Below are positions 42,679 to 51,999 of a stretch of 62,641 nucleotides of DNA, in pieces. The stretch comes from an uncultured Bacteroidota bacterium. GTDB lineage: Bacteria > Bacteroidota > Bacteroidia > Bacteroidales > WCHB1-69. The notes beneath the pieces were generated by a model, which had not been told where the DNA came from, did no database searches, and saw only the letters and a list, made by a program, of their open reading frames with translations. The translations under genes were made by a program, and so were the position numbers. Each line of letters begins with the position of its first letter. The first letter of the stretch is position 1. The stretch covers positions 1-62,641 of the forward strand of contig CADBQG010000014.1 in NCBI GenBank assembly GCA_902796805.1, written 5' to 3'.

Positions 42679-44579
42679 CTTTTCTGCCTCTTTGCCGGCT
42701 TGAACGCCTCGTTGCCGAACGAATAGGTGATGCCTGCCAGGACGTTGATTCCGAAATTGTTGAACCCATAGTAATTGGTTGCATACTGGTGGCCGATGTT
42801 GTTTATGTTGGCGAAAGCAGTGAACTGTTTGTTGATTATATACTCGAACCCAACGCCGAAATTGAGCACGGGCTTCACCGAACTCTTCGAGCCGTCAGGA
42901 TTCCTGCGGATGTCGTTCTCGAGCGCATACACTATACTTCCCTCGGGATTCCCGTTCTGGTCATACAAGATGTTTCCGTTCATATCGACTGACGGAGCCC
43001 ACCGCGGAACAACAGCCCATCTGTTGAATCCCACGTTGGCGTTGGCCGTGAATATGAACCTCTGCCTGAAGATGTACTTTCCTTCAAAGCCGATCTCCCA
43101 CATGGGCTTGTAGAGCGGGCGCCCGCCTGTGATTGCGGCTGAACCGAACCAATCATAGCCTTCTAAGAAGAAAAATGAATTGAAGTTAGCGTTCAGGTTG
43201 AGATAAAGATGGTTTATGGCCTCCCAGCTCAAATTCGCGCTAACGTTAAGCTCGGTGCCCTTGTCGGCATAAACCAGGTCATAACGGTTCTTCAGCAGCG
43301 ACGCTGTATCGAGCATGAAGAACGGCAGGTCGCGGCGGTAGGAATAACGCGCCGACACATGGTAGTTGAGCTTTTGCGTGATACGTCCCTTTATCCCGCC
43401 ATAGATGCTGATCTGTGACTTAGTGAACTTCAGCGAGTCGATATCAGGCTTGAGGTAAGGGTTCTCATAGAGAATCTTCTTAAGCGACACATATTCGCTC
43501 TTCCCGTCAACGCCGACATAAAGGTTGAGCACATTCCTTATCAGTCCCATCTGAAGCTCGGCAACTGGATACACGGGACACTGCACTCTGTTGTACTTGC
43601 TGAGTATCGGCACGCCCACACCGGCGATGAGATGGTACTCCCGGATTTTGAAACTCATGGTAGGGCGCAACTCGAACATGAAGCTGTTCTCGGAGCGCCG
43701 CCTCAGAAGCGTGTTGTCGGTGCCCATGGGAACACTGTCGCTCCATGTGTTGTTGAAATAGTCGAGGTTTATGTCGAGTTGGTAGTGCTGGATTCCCGAC
43801 TTGAACAGTTTTGCGTCGTAGGCGAGAAAACCGTGCAGGCCGGCGTTGTGTTCGTTGTTCTTCCAATATGTGTGTATGAAGTCGTAGTTAACGCGGAAGT
43901 CTTCTTTCAGAGGCCTTTCCTCCTGAGTGTAGTTTGAGCGGAACCCCACCTCGGCATACACATGGTTGAAGTTGTTGCGGATTGTGTCTCTGTACTCTTT
44001 GCCGTAGTAGTAGTCGGGAATATGCCAGTCGCGCGAGAACCCGTACAGATTGGCGAGTTCATGATTATAGCCTATTGAAGAATAGAGAGTGTGGTTCTTG
44101 AAGATTCTGTTGAAGAAGAGCTGCACGCGCGTGTCGCTCGTAGGGGCGTAGGCATACTTCTTCTGTTCTTTTCCTATCGGGTTTGCCCAAGATGAGAAAT
44201 GGTGGAAATTGAGGCCGTAGGAATATTTCTGGTTCTGGCAGTTGTGTACCGACAGCTCCGCAAGGGGGGTTATGGGGTATCCGAAACCGAGTTTGATGTA
44301 GTTGCGATAGTAACGCTCCCTGACCTCGGGGTTCAGCTTTCCTACCTCCATGTCGCCCGGCTTGAAGTCGAGGTCAGGTTTGGAAGGGGCCACAATATAG
44401 TTGAACTCTACTGGTTCGGCAACCACAGTATCCTTCAGCTCGGCTTGCCGGTTTATTTTGTTTGAATTGGCGAGCCTGGGCACGTATTTTATAAGAAGCT
44501 GGGCCGAGTCCACGACCTGGGCGTTCAGGCAGAACGCGGTGGTTATTGTAATTATGGCTAAAACAGTCAGTCTTTTCAT
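42675..44579 (-). CDS. outer-membrane beta-barrel protein, TonB-receptor-like, no plug
   Basis: The 634-residue protein has a signal peptide (MKRLTVLAIITITTAFCLNA). About 20 alternating aromatic/hydrophobic strands follow, typical of a large beta barrel (for example LNYHVSARYSYRRDLPFFML and YIFRQRFIFTANANVGF), ending GINVLAGITYSFGNEAF. I see no plug domain or TonB box. Its start is 29 bases after the stop of the large TPR gene, so the two are an operon and possibly one envelope machine. Cargo unknown. Confidence 0.8.
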   Translation of the reverse strand: MKRLTVLAIITITTAFCLNAQVVDSAQLLIKYVPRLANSNKINRQAELKDTVVAEPVEFNYIVAPSKPDLDFKPGDMEVGKLNPEVRERYYRNYIKLGFGYPITPLAELSVHNCQNQKYSYGLNFHHFSSWANPIGKEQKKYAYAPTSDTRVQLFFNRIFKNHTLYSSIGYNHELANLYGFSRDWHIPDYYYGKEYRDTIRNNFNHVYAEVGFRSNYTQEERPLKEDFRVNYDFIHTYWKNNEHNAGLHGFLAYDAKLFKSGIQHYQLDINLDYFNNTWSDSVPMGTDNTLLRRRSENSFMFELRPTMSFKIREYHLIAGVGVPILSKYNRVQCPVYPVAELQMGLIRNVLNLYVGVDGKSEYVSLKKILYENPYLKPDIDSLKFTKSQISIYGGIKGRITQKLNYHVSARYSYRRDLPFFMLDTASLLKNRYDLVYADKGTELNVSANLSWEAINHLYLNLNANFNSFFFLEGYDWFGSAAITGGRPLYKPMWEIGFEGKYIFRQRFIFTANANVGFNRWAVVPRWAPSVDMNGNILYDQNGNPEGSIVYALENDIRRNPDGSKSSVKPVLNFGVGFEYIINKQFTAFANINNIGHQYATNYYGFNNFGINVLAGITYSFGNEAFKPAKRQKS

Positions 44580-44608
44580 CTTTGGATTTTTTTCGTTCAA
44601 CAATGCCG

Positions 44609-47600
44609 TTAGTTCTCCATGCCGTCGAGTTCGGCTATTTTTTTCTTTGCAACGCCCACAAGGTCATCTCCTGAATAGTTGTCAACTATGCTCTGATAGG
44701 TGTGTCTTGCCTGGAAGTAATTCTCTTTCGCCTTGTAGAGGTCGCCGTAGAGGATGAAAGTACGTGCGTACCAATACTCCGATGAGTAGTCGCTGCCGAG
44801 AATCGCCTTGATTCTGGCCTCGCAGTCGGCGAGGTTGTTCTCTTTGTTCAGGGCTATGTCGGCAAGATGGTATGCGGCTTCGGCGCAAAGGTCGTTGCTG
44901 CCCTTAGGCACAAGCTGCGCGTAGTGCCCCTTCGCCGTCTCCACTTCGCCGAGTTCAAGGGCGGAGTTGCCGGCTATGAGAAGCGCCTCGCTGAGCAGGT
45001 CTTGGTCGGGTTGGTTCATCCTGATGATGTTGCCCGCGCTTGTGAGCGCCGAGCGGTACTCCTTCAGGAAATATGCGCACCGCATAGCCCCGTTGTTGGC
45101 GTATATCACCTCGTCATCGGAGGTTGTGCTCTCCATCAGCTTGTTGAAGTATGTGAGCGCCTTCGAGTATTGTTTGTCATTATAGAGTATCGAAGCAGCC
45201 TTGTGCAGCGCCGTCACATTATGTTCCGTCTTGTATTTCTTGATGATAACCTCATAGTCGGCGAGCGCCTCGGAGTACTGTTTCATCCCGTATTCACACT
45301 CAGCTTTGTAGAAATGTGCCTTCGCCACGAAAGAGCCGTTTGGGAACTGCCTTATGTAGTCGCGGCAGGCCGCCACCGAAGCCTCGCAGTCGCCGCGGTT
45401 GTACTTGGTCTCGGCTGCCCTGAAGGCTATGGAGTCCTGCCTGTCGGCGGAGATGTTCATGTTCTTCGACCTGACATAGTCGAAGAACTCGCTTGTGTTG
45501 CCGTTTTCGGTGTATATTGTCTCAAGGTTGGCAAGGGCGTCTTTCGACTCCTGAGAACCAGGGTAGGTCTCGACCACGTACTTGTATGTGGATATCGCCA
45601 TCTGCGGGTTGTCGTTGTTGAGGTAGGCCTGTGCCAGACGGGTGTGAGCCTGGCGGATGTACTGGCTCTTCGGATGGTTCTTGATGAACGACTTGTAAGC
45701 CGAGATTGCGCTCGTGAAGTCGTTTTGGGAATGGTACGTAACCGCGAGGTCGTATTCGGTGTCATCCTTGTAGTTCGACGAGCCGTAGCTGTTCAGAAGG
45801 CGTTCCAGTGTCTGAATCTTCTTGTTGTTGTTTTTCTGGTAGCCGTAGCACTTGGCAAGCTGGTAGATGGCGTAGTCGGCGTTCGACTGTCCGAGACGTT
45901 CGCACTGGTCGTAGTATTTGATGGCGTTGGGAAGATCGAGCTGCATGAAGTAGCAGTCGGCCAGGCGAGCCGAGGCGTCGGCCTGTATCTCGGTGTCCTG
46001 CGATTTCTTGGTTTTGCCGAGGTAGTTCTTGAACGCGGTGGAAGCGTCCCTATACCTCTTGAGCTTCAGGGCCGAGTATCCGAGCGAATAGTACGAGTCA
46101 ACGAAATACTCGTTTGAGGAGGCGCGGTCGGCGTTCTGGTAGGTGTGGAACGACGAATACGCGTCTTTGTACTGTTCGTTGCGGTACTGCGCCTCGGCCT
46201 TCCAATAGAGCGCGTCGAGGTGGGTCTTCTTGTCCACCGGCGCAGTAAGAGTCTTGTTCAGCAACGATACGGCGTCCTTGTAGTTCTTGTTGTTCACTTG
46301 CTCGAGGGCCCTGTTGAAGGTGCATCTCTGGTAAGCCTTGAGTATTGCCGGGTTCTTTGTCTTGAATTTTTCAATGGAGCTTATAGCCGCCTGGTAGTTC
46401 TTTGTGGACAGATAGATTCTCGACAGATAGTCGGCGGCCTCGTCGCTGTATTTTCCGTGAGGATATGTGTTGAGGTAGTCCTGCAGGGCTTCGATACCGT
46501 TGTTGAACGGACTTGTGGAGGTCTCGCACTGGAGCTTGGCGTAGTTGAAGAGCGACTCTTCCTTGACAACAGGATCAAAGTCGTGTTTTGACGCCTCCTT
46601 GAAACTTTGCGCCGCCAGGGTGCGCTGTCCAGTCTTCATGTAGCAGTCGGCGATGAGGAAGTAGCACTGCTGTGTCATCTTGTCGGGCGACTTGTCGTTG
46701 ACCGCCTTTGAGAAGTTTGACATTGCCTCGTCATATTCCTTCACGCGGTAGTTTGTGAACCCCATGGCGAAACGGTCGTTCCTGTCGAATTCGACCTGCA
46801 CTCCGTCCTTGGACTTGGCGAAGGTCGCCGCAGCCTCCTCATAGTTGTTGAGGTTGTAATGCGAGAGCGCCACGCAGCGCACCACCTGCGCCTGATTCTT
46901 GTCCTTGGGCTTCTGAACGTCAGGCGCAACTTCAAGCACCTTCTCGTAGTCGCCCTCCTTGAAGTAGATCTGGGTGAGGAAATACGGCACCTCGTCATGG
47001 AACTCAGGCTCGTTCTTTATCTTCAGGAAGCCTTCAAGCGCCTCGTCGTACTTGCCGTCCTGGTACGCCATGTATGCCAGGTAGTAAAGGCTTCTGAGCT
47101 GGTATTTTCCCTCGTTCTCGCTTGCTTTGCGGAACATCATCTTGGCGTTGTCCTTGTCGCCGTTCATGAAGTATGAGTATCCTTTCTTGAAATGATATTC
47201 CGAGATGTTCTCCGGCTGTATCTCCGACTCGTAGATTTGCTCGAACTGGGCTATGGTTTTCTTGTAGTTCTTTCTTGAGAAGTAGTAGCTGCCGAGGTAG
47301 TACCTCGCCTCGGGCACAGAGGTGTGCACCGGATACTTGTCGATGAACGATTGCAAGAGGTATCCTGCGTCCTGGTTGTCGAGTTTGGCGGCGCACACAC
47401 CCTGGTAGAACAGCGAGTTGGTCTTCAGATCGTGCTGTTTGTCCTCCGTGTTCTCGAAGACATACTTGAAATATTGCTGGGCTGAGCCGTATTTCTCCTT
47501 GTTGAAGAGATCCACCGCCGTCTGGTACTCGTACTGCGGCGACTTGAAGTTCTCGGTGCGCTGCGCCAGGGCAACGTTAAGTCCTAATGCGCCGGCCACT

Positions 47601-47632
47601 GCCAACGACAGGCATATTCTGATAAGTCTCAT
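44609..47632 (-). CDS. large exported tetratricopeptide-repeat protein
   Basis: The 1007-residue protein has a signal peptide (RLIRICLSLAVAGALGLNVALA) and then helical repeats over nearly the whole length: many units of the A-x-x-Y-x-x-A/F type such as YEYQTAVDLFNKEKYGSAQQ, KTIAQFEQIYESE, AISTYKYVVETYPGSQESKD, YSEALADYEVIIKKY and KENYFQARHTYQSIVDNY. It resembles the YbgF/BamD style of periplasmic TPR scaffold but is much longer. It is the first gene of a pair with the barrel protein. Confidence 0.88.
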   Translation of the reverse strand: MRLIRICLSLAVAGALGLNVALAQRTENFKSPQYEYQTAVDLFNKEKYGSAQQYFKYVFENTEDKQHDLKTNSLFYQGVCAAKLDNQDAGYLLQSFIDKYPVHTSVPEARYYLGSYYFSRKNYKKTIAQFEQIYESEIQPENISEYHFKKGYSYFMNGDKDNAKMMFRKASENEGKYQLRSLYYLAYMAYQDGKYDEALEGFLKIKNEPEFHDEVPYFLTQIYFKEGDYEKVLEVAPDVQKPKDKNQAQVVRCVALSHYNLNNYEEAAATFAKSKDGVQVEFDRNDRFAMGFTNYRVKEYDEAMSNFSKAVNDKSPDKMTQQCYFLIADCYMKTGQRTLAAQSFKEASKHDFDPVVKEESLFNYAKLQCETSTSPFNNGIEALQDYLNTYPHGKYSDEAADYLSRIYLSTKNYQAAISSIEKFKTKNPAILKAYQRCTFNRALEQVNNKNYKDAVSLLNKTLTAPVDKKTHLDALYWKAEAQYRNEQYKDAYSSFHTYQNADRASSNEYFVDSYYSLGYSALKLKRYRDASTAFKNYLGKTKKSQDTEIQADASARLADCYFMQLDLPNAIKYYDQCERLGQSNADYAIYQLAKCYGYQKNNNKKIQTLERLLNSYGSSNYKDDTEYDLAVTYHSQNDFTSAISAYKSFIKNHPKSQYIRQAHTRLAQAYLNNDNPQMAISTYKYVVETYPGSQESKDALANLETIYTENGNTSEFFDYVRSKNMNISADRQDSIAFRAAETKYNRGDCEASVAACRDYIRQFPNGSFVAKAHFYKAECEYGMKQYSEALADYEVIIKKYKTEHNVTALHKAASILYNDKQYSKALTYFNKLMESTTSDDEVIYANNGAMRCAYFLKEYRSALTSAGNIIRMNQPDQDLLSEALLIAGNSALELGEVETAKGHYAQLVPKGSNDLCAEAAYHLADIALNKENNLADCEARIKAILGSDYSSEYWYARTFILYGDLYKAKENYFQARHTYQSIVDNYSGDDLVGVAKKKIAELDGMEN

Positions 47633-47667
47633 ATACGTGTTGTTAGTTTACCTATTTTACAAACGAA

Positions 47668-47675
47668 CAAAGATA
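47668..47675 (-). promoter_or_regulatory. -7 box for the TPR-barrel operon
   Basis: On the minus strand the sequence is TATCTTTG. A start near 47664 is about 32 bases before the start codon. Confidence 0.5.
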
Positions 47676-47683
47676 CATTTTAA

Positions 47684-47713
47684 TATCCGTTCATACTTTT
47701 CCATAAACGGATA
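47684..47713. promoter_or_regulatory. inverted repeat between divergent TPR and ackA genes
   Basis: TATCCGTT (47684-47691) and AACGGATA (47706-47713) are perfect inverted 8-mers, 14 bases apart and just upstream of the minus-strand -7 box. It could be a regulator-binding site or a hairpin. The rest of this 258-base gap shows only the two promoter boxes. Confidence 0.4.
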
Positions 47714-47845
47714 CTTATAAACACGCATTTTTTAATATTTGCTGCTCATCATGACTTTGCAGGCAGTGAATTCTGTGGTTCGCGCTTCCCGGGCGCGCAT
47801 TGTCTGAAAAATCCTTGAAGGTTGCCTGGGTTGTGGTTTTTTTTA

Positions 47846-47853
47846 TATCTTTG
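47846..47853 (+). promoter_or_regulatory. -7 box for ackA
   Basis: TATCTTTG followed by CC, with a TTG at 47822-47824 at 21-base spacing as -33 candidate. A start near 47857 gives a leader of about 34 bases. Confidence 0.6.
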
Positions 47854-47890
47854 CCAATGTTTTCAGATAAATTAACTTAAACATCTTGAT

Positions 47891-49087
47891 ATGAAAATAT
47901 TAGTTTTGAATTGTGGAAGCTCTTCCATCAAGTACCAGCTTCTCGAGATGGAGCCGCAGCCCGAACTGCTGGTCAAGGGACTCGTTGAGCGCGTCGGCCT
48001 CGAGATGGGCGAATTCACCCACAAGCCTGTGGGAAAGGACAAGTACTACCTTCAGACTCCCATACCCACGCATGAGGAGGGCATACGCCTCGTCCTCGAC
48101 ACCCTCACCGATCCTGAGAAGGGTGTCATCAAGTCGTTGGACGAGATCGGCGCGGTGGGCCACCGTGTTGCTCACGGCGGCGAATATTTCAAGTCGAGCG
48201 TGGTGATAGGCGACAAGGAGCGCGAGGAAATCGCAAAGCTGTGCGAGCTGGCTCCGCTCCACAACCCTGCAAGCCTTACTGGCATCGACGTGATGAAGAA
48301 GCTGCTCCCTAACATCAAGCATGTGGCCGTCTTCGACACGTCTTTCCACCAGACCATGCCGGCTGAAGCTTTCCTCTACGCACTCCCTTACGAATACTAC
48401 ACCGACAAGAAGATCCGCCGTTACGGGTTCCACGGCACCAGCCACAAATATGTGGGCCCGAAGGCTGCCGAGCTTGCCGGCATTCCATACGAGAATTCAA
48501 GGATTATAAGCTGCCATCTCGGCAACGGTGCCTCAATCTGCGCCATCAAGAACGGCAAGTCGGTGGACACCTCCATGGGATTCACCCCTGTGGAAGGACT
48601 GGTGATGGGCACCCGCTGCGGCGACATCGACGCCGGCGCATTGCTCTACATCATGGACACCGAAAAACTCGACACCAAAGGACTCAACAACCTCATCAAC
48701 AAGAAGAGCGGTCTGCTGGGAATTTCCGGGAAAAGCGTTGACATGCGCGACATCCGCGCCGGCCGCGACGCCGGGGAGGAACGCGCCACACGCGCCTTCA
48801 ACATGTTCGCATACCGCGTGAAGAAATACATCGGCGCCTACGCCGCCGCAATGGGCGGTGTGGATGTCATCCTCTTCACCGGGGGCATCGGCGAGAACGC
48901 CTGGTTCCAGCGCGAGAAGATTTGTGAAGACCTCGACTTCCTCGGCACAAGACTCGACAAGGAGGCCAACCAGAAGTGCTGCGGCGAAGACGGAATCATC
49001 TCGACGCCCGACTCCAAAGTTAAACTTGTAGTTGTAACCACCAACGAGGAACTCGTGATAGCCACCGACACATACAACTTGCTGTAA
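47891..49087 (+). CDS. ackA: acetate kinase
   Basis: Acetyl phosphate plus ADP to acetate plus ATP, the main ATP-yielding end step of fermentation. The 398-residue protein has ILVLNCGSSSIKYQLLEM at the N-terminus, RYGFHGTSHKYV with the catalytic region, ISCHLGNGASICAIKNGKS, DTSMGFTPVEGLVMGTRCGD and LFTGGIGENAWFQRE. Complete. The phosphotransacetylase gene, commonly adjacent, is not here. It has its own promoter and terminator. Confidence 0.97.
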   Translation: MKILVLNCGSSSIKYQLLEMEPQPELLVKGLVERVGLEMGEFTHKPVGKDKYYLQTPIPTHEEGIRLVLDTLTDPEKGVIKSLDEIGAVGHRVAHGGEYFKSSVVIGDKEREEIAKLCELAPLHNPASLTGIDVMKKLLPNIKHVAVFDTSFHQTMPAEAFLYALPYEYYTDKKIRRYGFHGTSHKYVGPKAAELAGIPYENSRIISCHLGNGASICAIKNGKSVDTSMGFTPVEGLVMGTRCGDIDAGALLYIMDTEKLDTKGLNNLINKKSGLLGISGKSVDMRDIRAGRDAGEERATRAFNMFAYRVKKYIGAYAAAMGGVDVILFTGGIGENAWFQREKICEDLDFLGTRLDKEANQKCCGEDGIISTPDSKVKLVVVTTNEELVIATDTYNLL

Positions 49088-49103
49088 TACAAGTGTTTCC
49101 AAT

Positions 49104-49140
49104 CGAAAAAGGGCTTCGTCAAAGACGAAGCCCTTTTTCG
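49104..49140. terminator. bidirectional terminator between ackA and rimO
   Basis: A perfect 17-base stem with an AAA loop (GGGCTTCGTC/GACGAAGCCC core, flanked by GAAAAA and TTTTTC). It can serve both converging genes. Confidence 0.92.
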
Positions 49141-49159
49141 TTCTATTGCACAAAAACGT

Positions 49160-50443
49160 TCAAGACTTTGAGACAACGGAGCCGAACAGGTCGTACTCGG
49201 CGGCGTCGGTGATTTCCACGTCATAGAACTCTCCTACGTTAAGTTGCCTTTCCTTGCCGACGAAAACGGTGTTGTCCACGTCGGGGGAGTCGAATTCGGT
49301 GCGGCCCACGTAGCAGTCGGTTTCTTCGCTGTCGATGATGACCCTCATGGTGGAGCCAACCCTCGAGTTGTTGATTTCGCGGGATATTTTCTCCTGGAGT
49401 TTCATTATCTCGTTAACCCTTCTGTTTTTTTCCGAGGCCTTCACGGGGTCGCCGAGTTCGTAGGCGGGCGTATCCTCCTCGCGCGAGTATGCGAATACTC
49501 CGAGTCTTTCGAAGCGGCTGCGGCGCACAAACTCCACAAGTTCCTTGTGCTGTTCCTTGGTCTCAGTCGGATAGCCGGATATAAGCGTTGTTCGGAGTGC
49601 GATTCCGGGTATTGTCTCGCGAATGCGGGCTATGAGGTCGTAGATGTAGGCAGAGCCTCCGCCGCGGCGCATACTCTGCAACACGCCGTCGCTGATGTGC
49701 TGGAACGGGATGTCGAGATAGCGGCAGTACTGCGGATACTGATTCATGACATCGAGTATTTCATACGGGAAGTTGAGCGGGTATGCATAGTGTAGTCTGA
49801 TCCATTCGATACCTTTAACCTGGGCGAGGCGATCCATCAGGTCGGCGAGCTCGCGTCTGCCGCTGCGGTCGATGCCGTAATACGTGAGGTCCTGGGCTAT
49901 GAGCATTATTTCTTTGACACCCTGGTCTGACAGGCGCTGGGCCTCCTCCACAAGAAGGGAAACAGGTTTCGATACTTGGCGGTCGCGGATGAGGGGTATG
50001 GAGCAGTACGAGCACTGGTGGTCGCAGCCCTCCGAGATTTTGAGATATGCGTAGTGGCGCGGTGTTGACAGCATTCTGTCGGCGGTGTTGAGAAGTTGGA
50101 ATCCGGGCGAGTCGAGTAGTGTGGGCAACTCGGCGAAAGAGAAGAAACCGTCGACTTCGGGCAGCGCTTCGAGAAGGGCTTCGCGGTTGCGCTGAACGAG
50201 GCAGCCCATCACGTAGAGCCTCTTTATCTGGCGGCGCTTCTTCCGTTCTATCTGGTTGAGAATCTCGTTGACCGACTCCTCACGGGCGTCATGGATGAAA
50301 CTGCATGTGTTGACAATCACCACGTCCGTCTTCATCGCGCTCTCGAAATAAAGTTCGTGCCCGCGCCGGTGGAAGTCGGCGGCCAGCACTTCAGAGTCCA
50401 CTATATTCTTGGAACAACCCAATGTTATTATGTTTATTGTCAT
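49160..50443 (-). CDS. rimO: ribosomal protein S12 methylthiotransferase RimO
   Basis: Radical-SAM enzyme that adds a methylthio group to the conserved Asp of ribosomal protein S12. The 427-residue protein has an N-terminal UPF0004 domain (NIITLGCSKNIVDSEVLAAD) with cluster Cys, the radical-SAM motif SEGCDHQCSYCSIPLIRDR and a C-terminal TRAM domain. LGCSKN rather than the MiaB-type TFGCQMN supports RimO over MiaB. Converges on ackA. Confidence 0.95.
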   Translation of the reverse strand: MTINIITLGCSKNIVDSEVLAADFHRRGHELYFESAMKTDVVIVNTCSFIHDAREESVNEILNQIERKKRRQIKRLYVMGCLVQRNREALLEALPEVDGFFSFAELPTLLDSPGFQLLNTADRMLSTPRHYAYLKISEGCDHQCSYCSIPLIRDRQVSKPVSLLVEEAQRLSDQGVKEIMLIAQDLTYYGIDRSGRRELADLMDRLAQVKGIEWIRLHYAYPLNFPYEILDVMNQYPQYCRYLDIPFQHISDGVLQSMRRGGGSAYIYDLIARIRETIPGIALRTTLISGYPTETKEQHKELVEFVRRSRFERLGVFAYSREEDTPAYELGDPVKASEKNRRVNEIMKLQEKISREINNSRVGSTMRVIIDSEETDCYVGRTEFDSPDVDNTVFVGKERQLNVGEFYDVEITDAAEYDLFGSVVSKS

Positions 50444-50500
50444 GTGTCTTTAGTATTCTTTGTGTGTGAAATAATCAATCACAAACGCAAAAGTAATGAA

Positions 50501-50659
50501 TTATCTGACACGTTGAGTTTCGTTCTTCAGCTTTTTATGAAAACTGCTTTCGCTATCAAACACGGCCACCACATTGCACAGGCTTTCAATGCTGCTCGAA
50601 TCCTGCACCCAGCCGAATGCCCTGGTTTCCTTTGTCTTCAGTGTTATTTTCGTAATCAT
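50501..50659 (-). CDS. orphan 52-residue ORF, possible gene fragment
   Basis: In the 311-base gap between rimO and the U32 gene, the minus strand has one good ORF. It reads MITKITLKTKETRAFGWVQD and goes on to SSSIESLCNVVAVFDSESS, ending HKKLKNETQRVR. The FGWVQDSSSxxSL pattern recalls the N-termini of some Bacteroidota restriction-endonuclease-like proteins, so this may be a beheaded gene start. That link is from memory and weak. No other feature is seen in this gap. Confidence 0.4.
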   Translation of the reverse strand: MITKITLKTKETRAFGWVQDSSSIESLCNVVAVFDSESSFHKKLKNETQRVR

Positions 50660-50754
50660 GATGGTTTATTGTAGTTGAAAATAAGTACTTCGTCGCTTTC
50701 CAATCTCTTTCAATGTATCTCATAGTTTCTCGAATTTCCAGTCGGCGGTGCAGT

Positions 50755-51999
50755 CTAAAACTCATCGGCTACTTCCGTCCACTTGTACACCTTGTCGCCG
50801 CGCCTCACAAGCCCGGCAACTTTCATTGAGCAGAAGTCGCCCTTGACGGCGGTTTCAACGGACTTGTCATCAACCCTGACCTCATTCACCGTGTCTTCGT
50901 ACACGCCGGTTGTGGGACCGATTATGAGAATGTTGTCGCCGGTTGAAAGGCTGCCGGTCTCGATGTGTATCTCGGCAACGCCGGCATTTGAGAAATAGTT
51001 CGTTATCTTCCCCACGTGCTGTTTCACGCGGGTGGCCTGAGAGCCGTACCTCTCGGTCCATTCGCCCATTTTCCTTCCGAGGTAGTATCCGTCCCAGAAA
51101 TCGCGGTTATAAACGCTGCGGAGGCGTTCCGTCCATTCTGAAACCATTTCCTTCGAGAACGTGTTGTCCTCTATCGCCTGAAGGGCATCGCGGTAGCATT
51201 GGGTAACTATCTTCACATATTCTGGCGATCGGCCGCGACCCTCTATCTTCAGCACTGAAACGCCCGCCTTTACCATCTTGTCGAGGAAGCCGATGGTACA
51301 CAGGTCTTTTGGCGACATTATGTATTTGTTGTCAACGAGAAGTTCAATCTCGTTGTCCGCGTCCTGCACCTTGTAGGCGCGGCGGCAGGGCTGCAGGCAG
51401 GCCCCCCGGTTTGCCGGGTAGTTGAAATTGTCGAGGCTGATGTAGCATTTCCCCGACACCGCCATGCATAGTGCGCCGTGCACGAACATCTCAATCTTCA
51501 CAAGTTCGCCGCCCGGCCCGGTGATGTTCCTTTCCTTTATCGCGGAGCAGATGTCGGCAACCTGCCTGAGGTTGCATTCCCTGCCGAGGACGATGACATC
51601 GGCGAACTGGGAATAGTAGTCCACGGCCTCGATGTTGGTGACGTTGCACTGGGTGGAGAGATGGATTTCCAATCCGAGCCTCCGCGCGTGGCTTATCACA
51701 GCCATGTCGGAGGCTATGACAGCTGTTACATTGCACTTCTTCGCGGCCTCAAGGACTTCCTGCATCTGCGCGATTTCATCGTTGTATATGATTGTGTTAA
51801 CAGTCAGGTAGCTCTTCACGTTGTTGTGGGCGCAGATGCCGGCGATGTTCTCGAGGTCGCCGAGCGTGAAGTTGGCGGCCGAGCGCGACCGCATGTTCAT
51901 CGAACCCACTCCGAAATAGACGGATCCCGCGCCTGCGGAGATAGCCGCCGACAGCGCCTCGTAGGATCCTACCGGCGACATGATTTCAACCGCGCTCAT
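50755..51999 (-). CDS. peptidase U32 family protein (TrhP-like tRNA hydroxylation enzyme)
   Basis: The U32 family was first called collagenase-like. E. coli members TrhP and RlhA hydroxylate tRNA U34 or 23S C2501. The 414-residue protein has EIMSPVGSYEALSAAISAGA, YFGVGSMNMR, and the U32 signature EMFVHGALCMAVSGKCYIS followed by GACLQPCRRAY with conserved Cys residues. The architecture is closer to TrhP (YegQ). Start at 51999: the ATG overlaps the pseudouridine synthase stop (ATGA), showing coupling. Confidence 0.88.
   Translation of the reverse strand: MSAVEIMSPVGSYEALSAAISAGAGSVYFGVGSMNMRSRSAANFTLGDLENIAGICAHNNVKSYLTVNTIIYNDEIAQMQEVLEAAKKCNVTAVIASDMAVISHARRLGLEIHLSTQCNVTNIEAVDYYSQFADVIVLGRECNLRQVADICSAIKERNITGPGGELVKIEMFVHGALCMAVSGKCYISLDNFNYPANRGACLQPCRRAYKVQDADNEIELLVDNKYIMSPKDLCTIGFLDKMVKAGVSVLKIEGRGRSPEYVKIVTQCYRDALQAIEDNTFSKEMVSEWTERLRSVYNRDFWDGYYLGRKMGEWTERYGSQATRVKQHVGKITNYFSNAGVAEIHIETGSLSTGDNILIIGPTTGVYEDTVNEVRVDDKSVETAVKGDFCSMKVAGLVRRGDKVYKWTEVADEF

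Noticed and set aside
44867-46117. 416-codon open frame antisense to the TPR gene
   Set aside because: Composition is Val/Leu/Arg/Gly-rich with no domain, and it mirrors the codon bias of the real TPR gene on the other strand.
50755-51999. U32 protein as a collagenase-type protease
   Set aside because: The historic protease label is not supported by the gene's context beside an RNA-modifying enzyme or by what is known of TrhP and RlhA.
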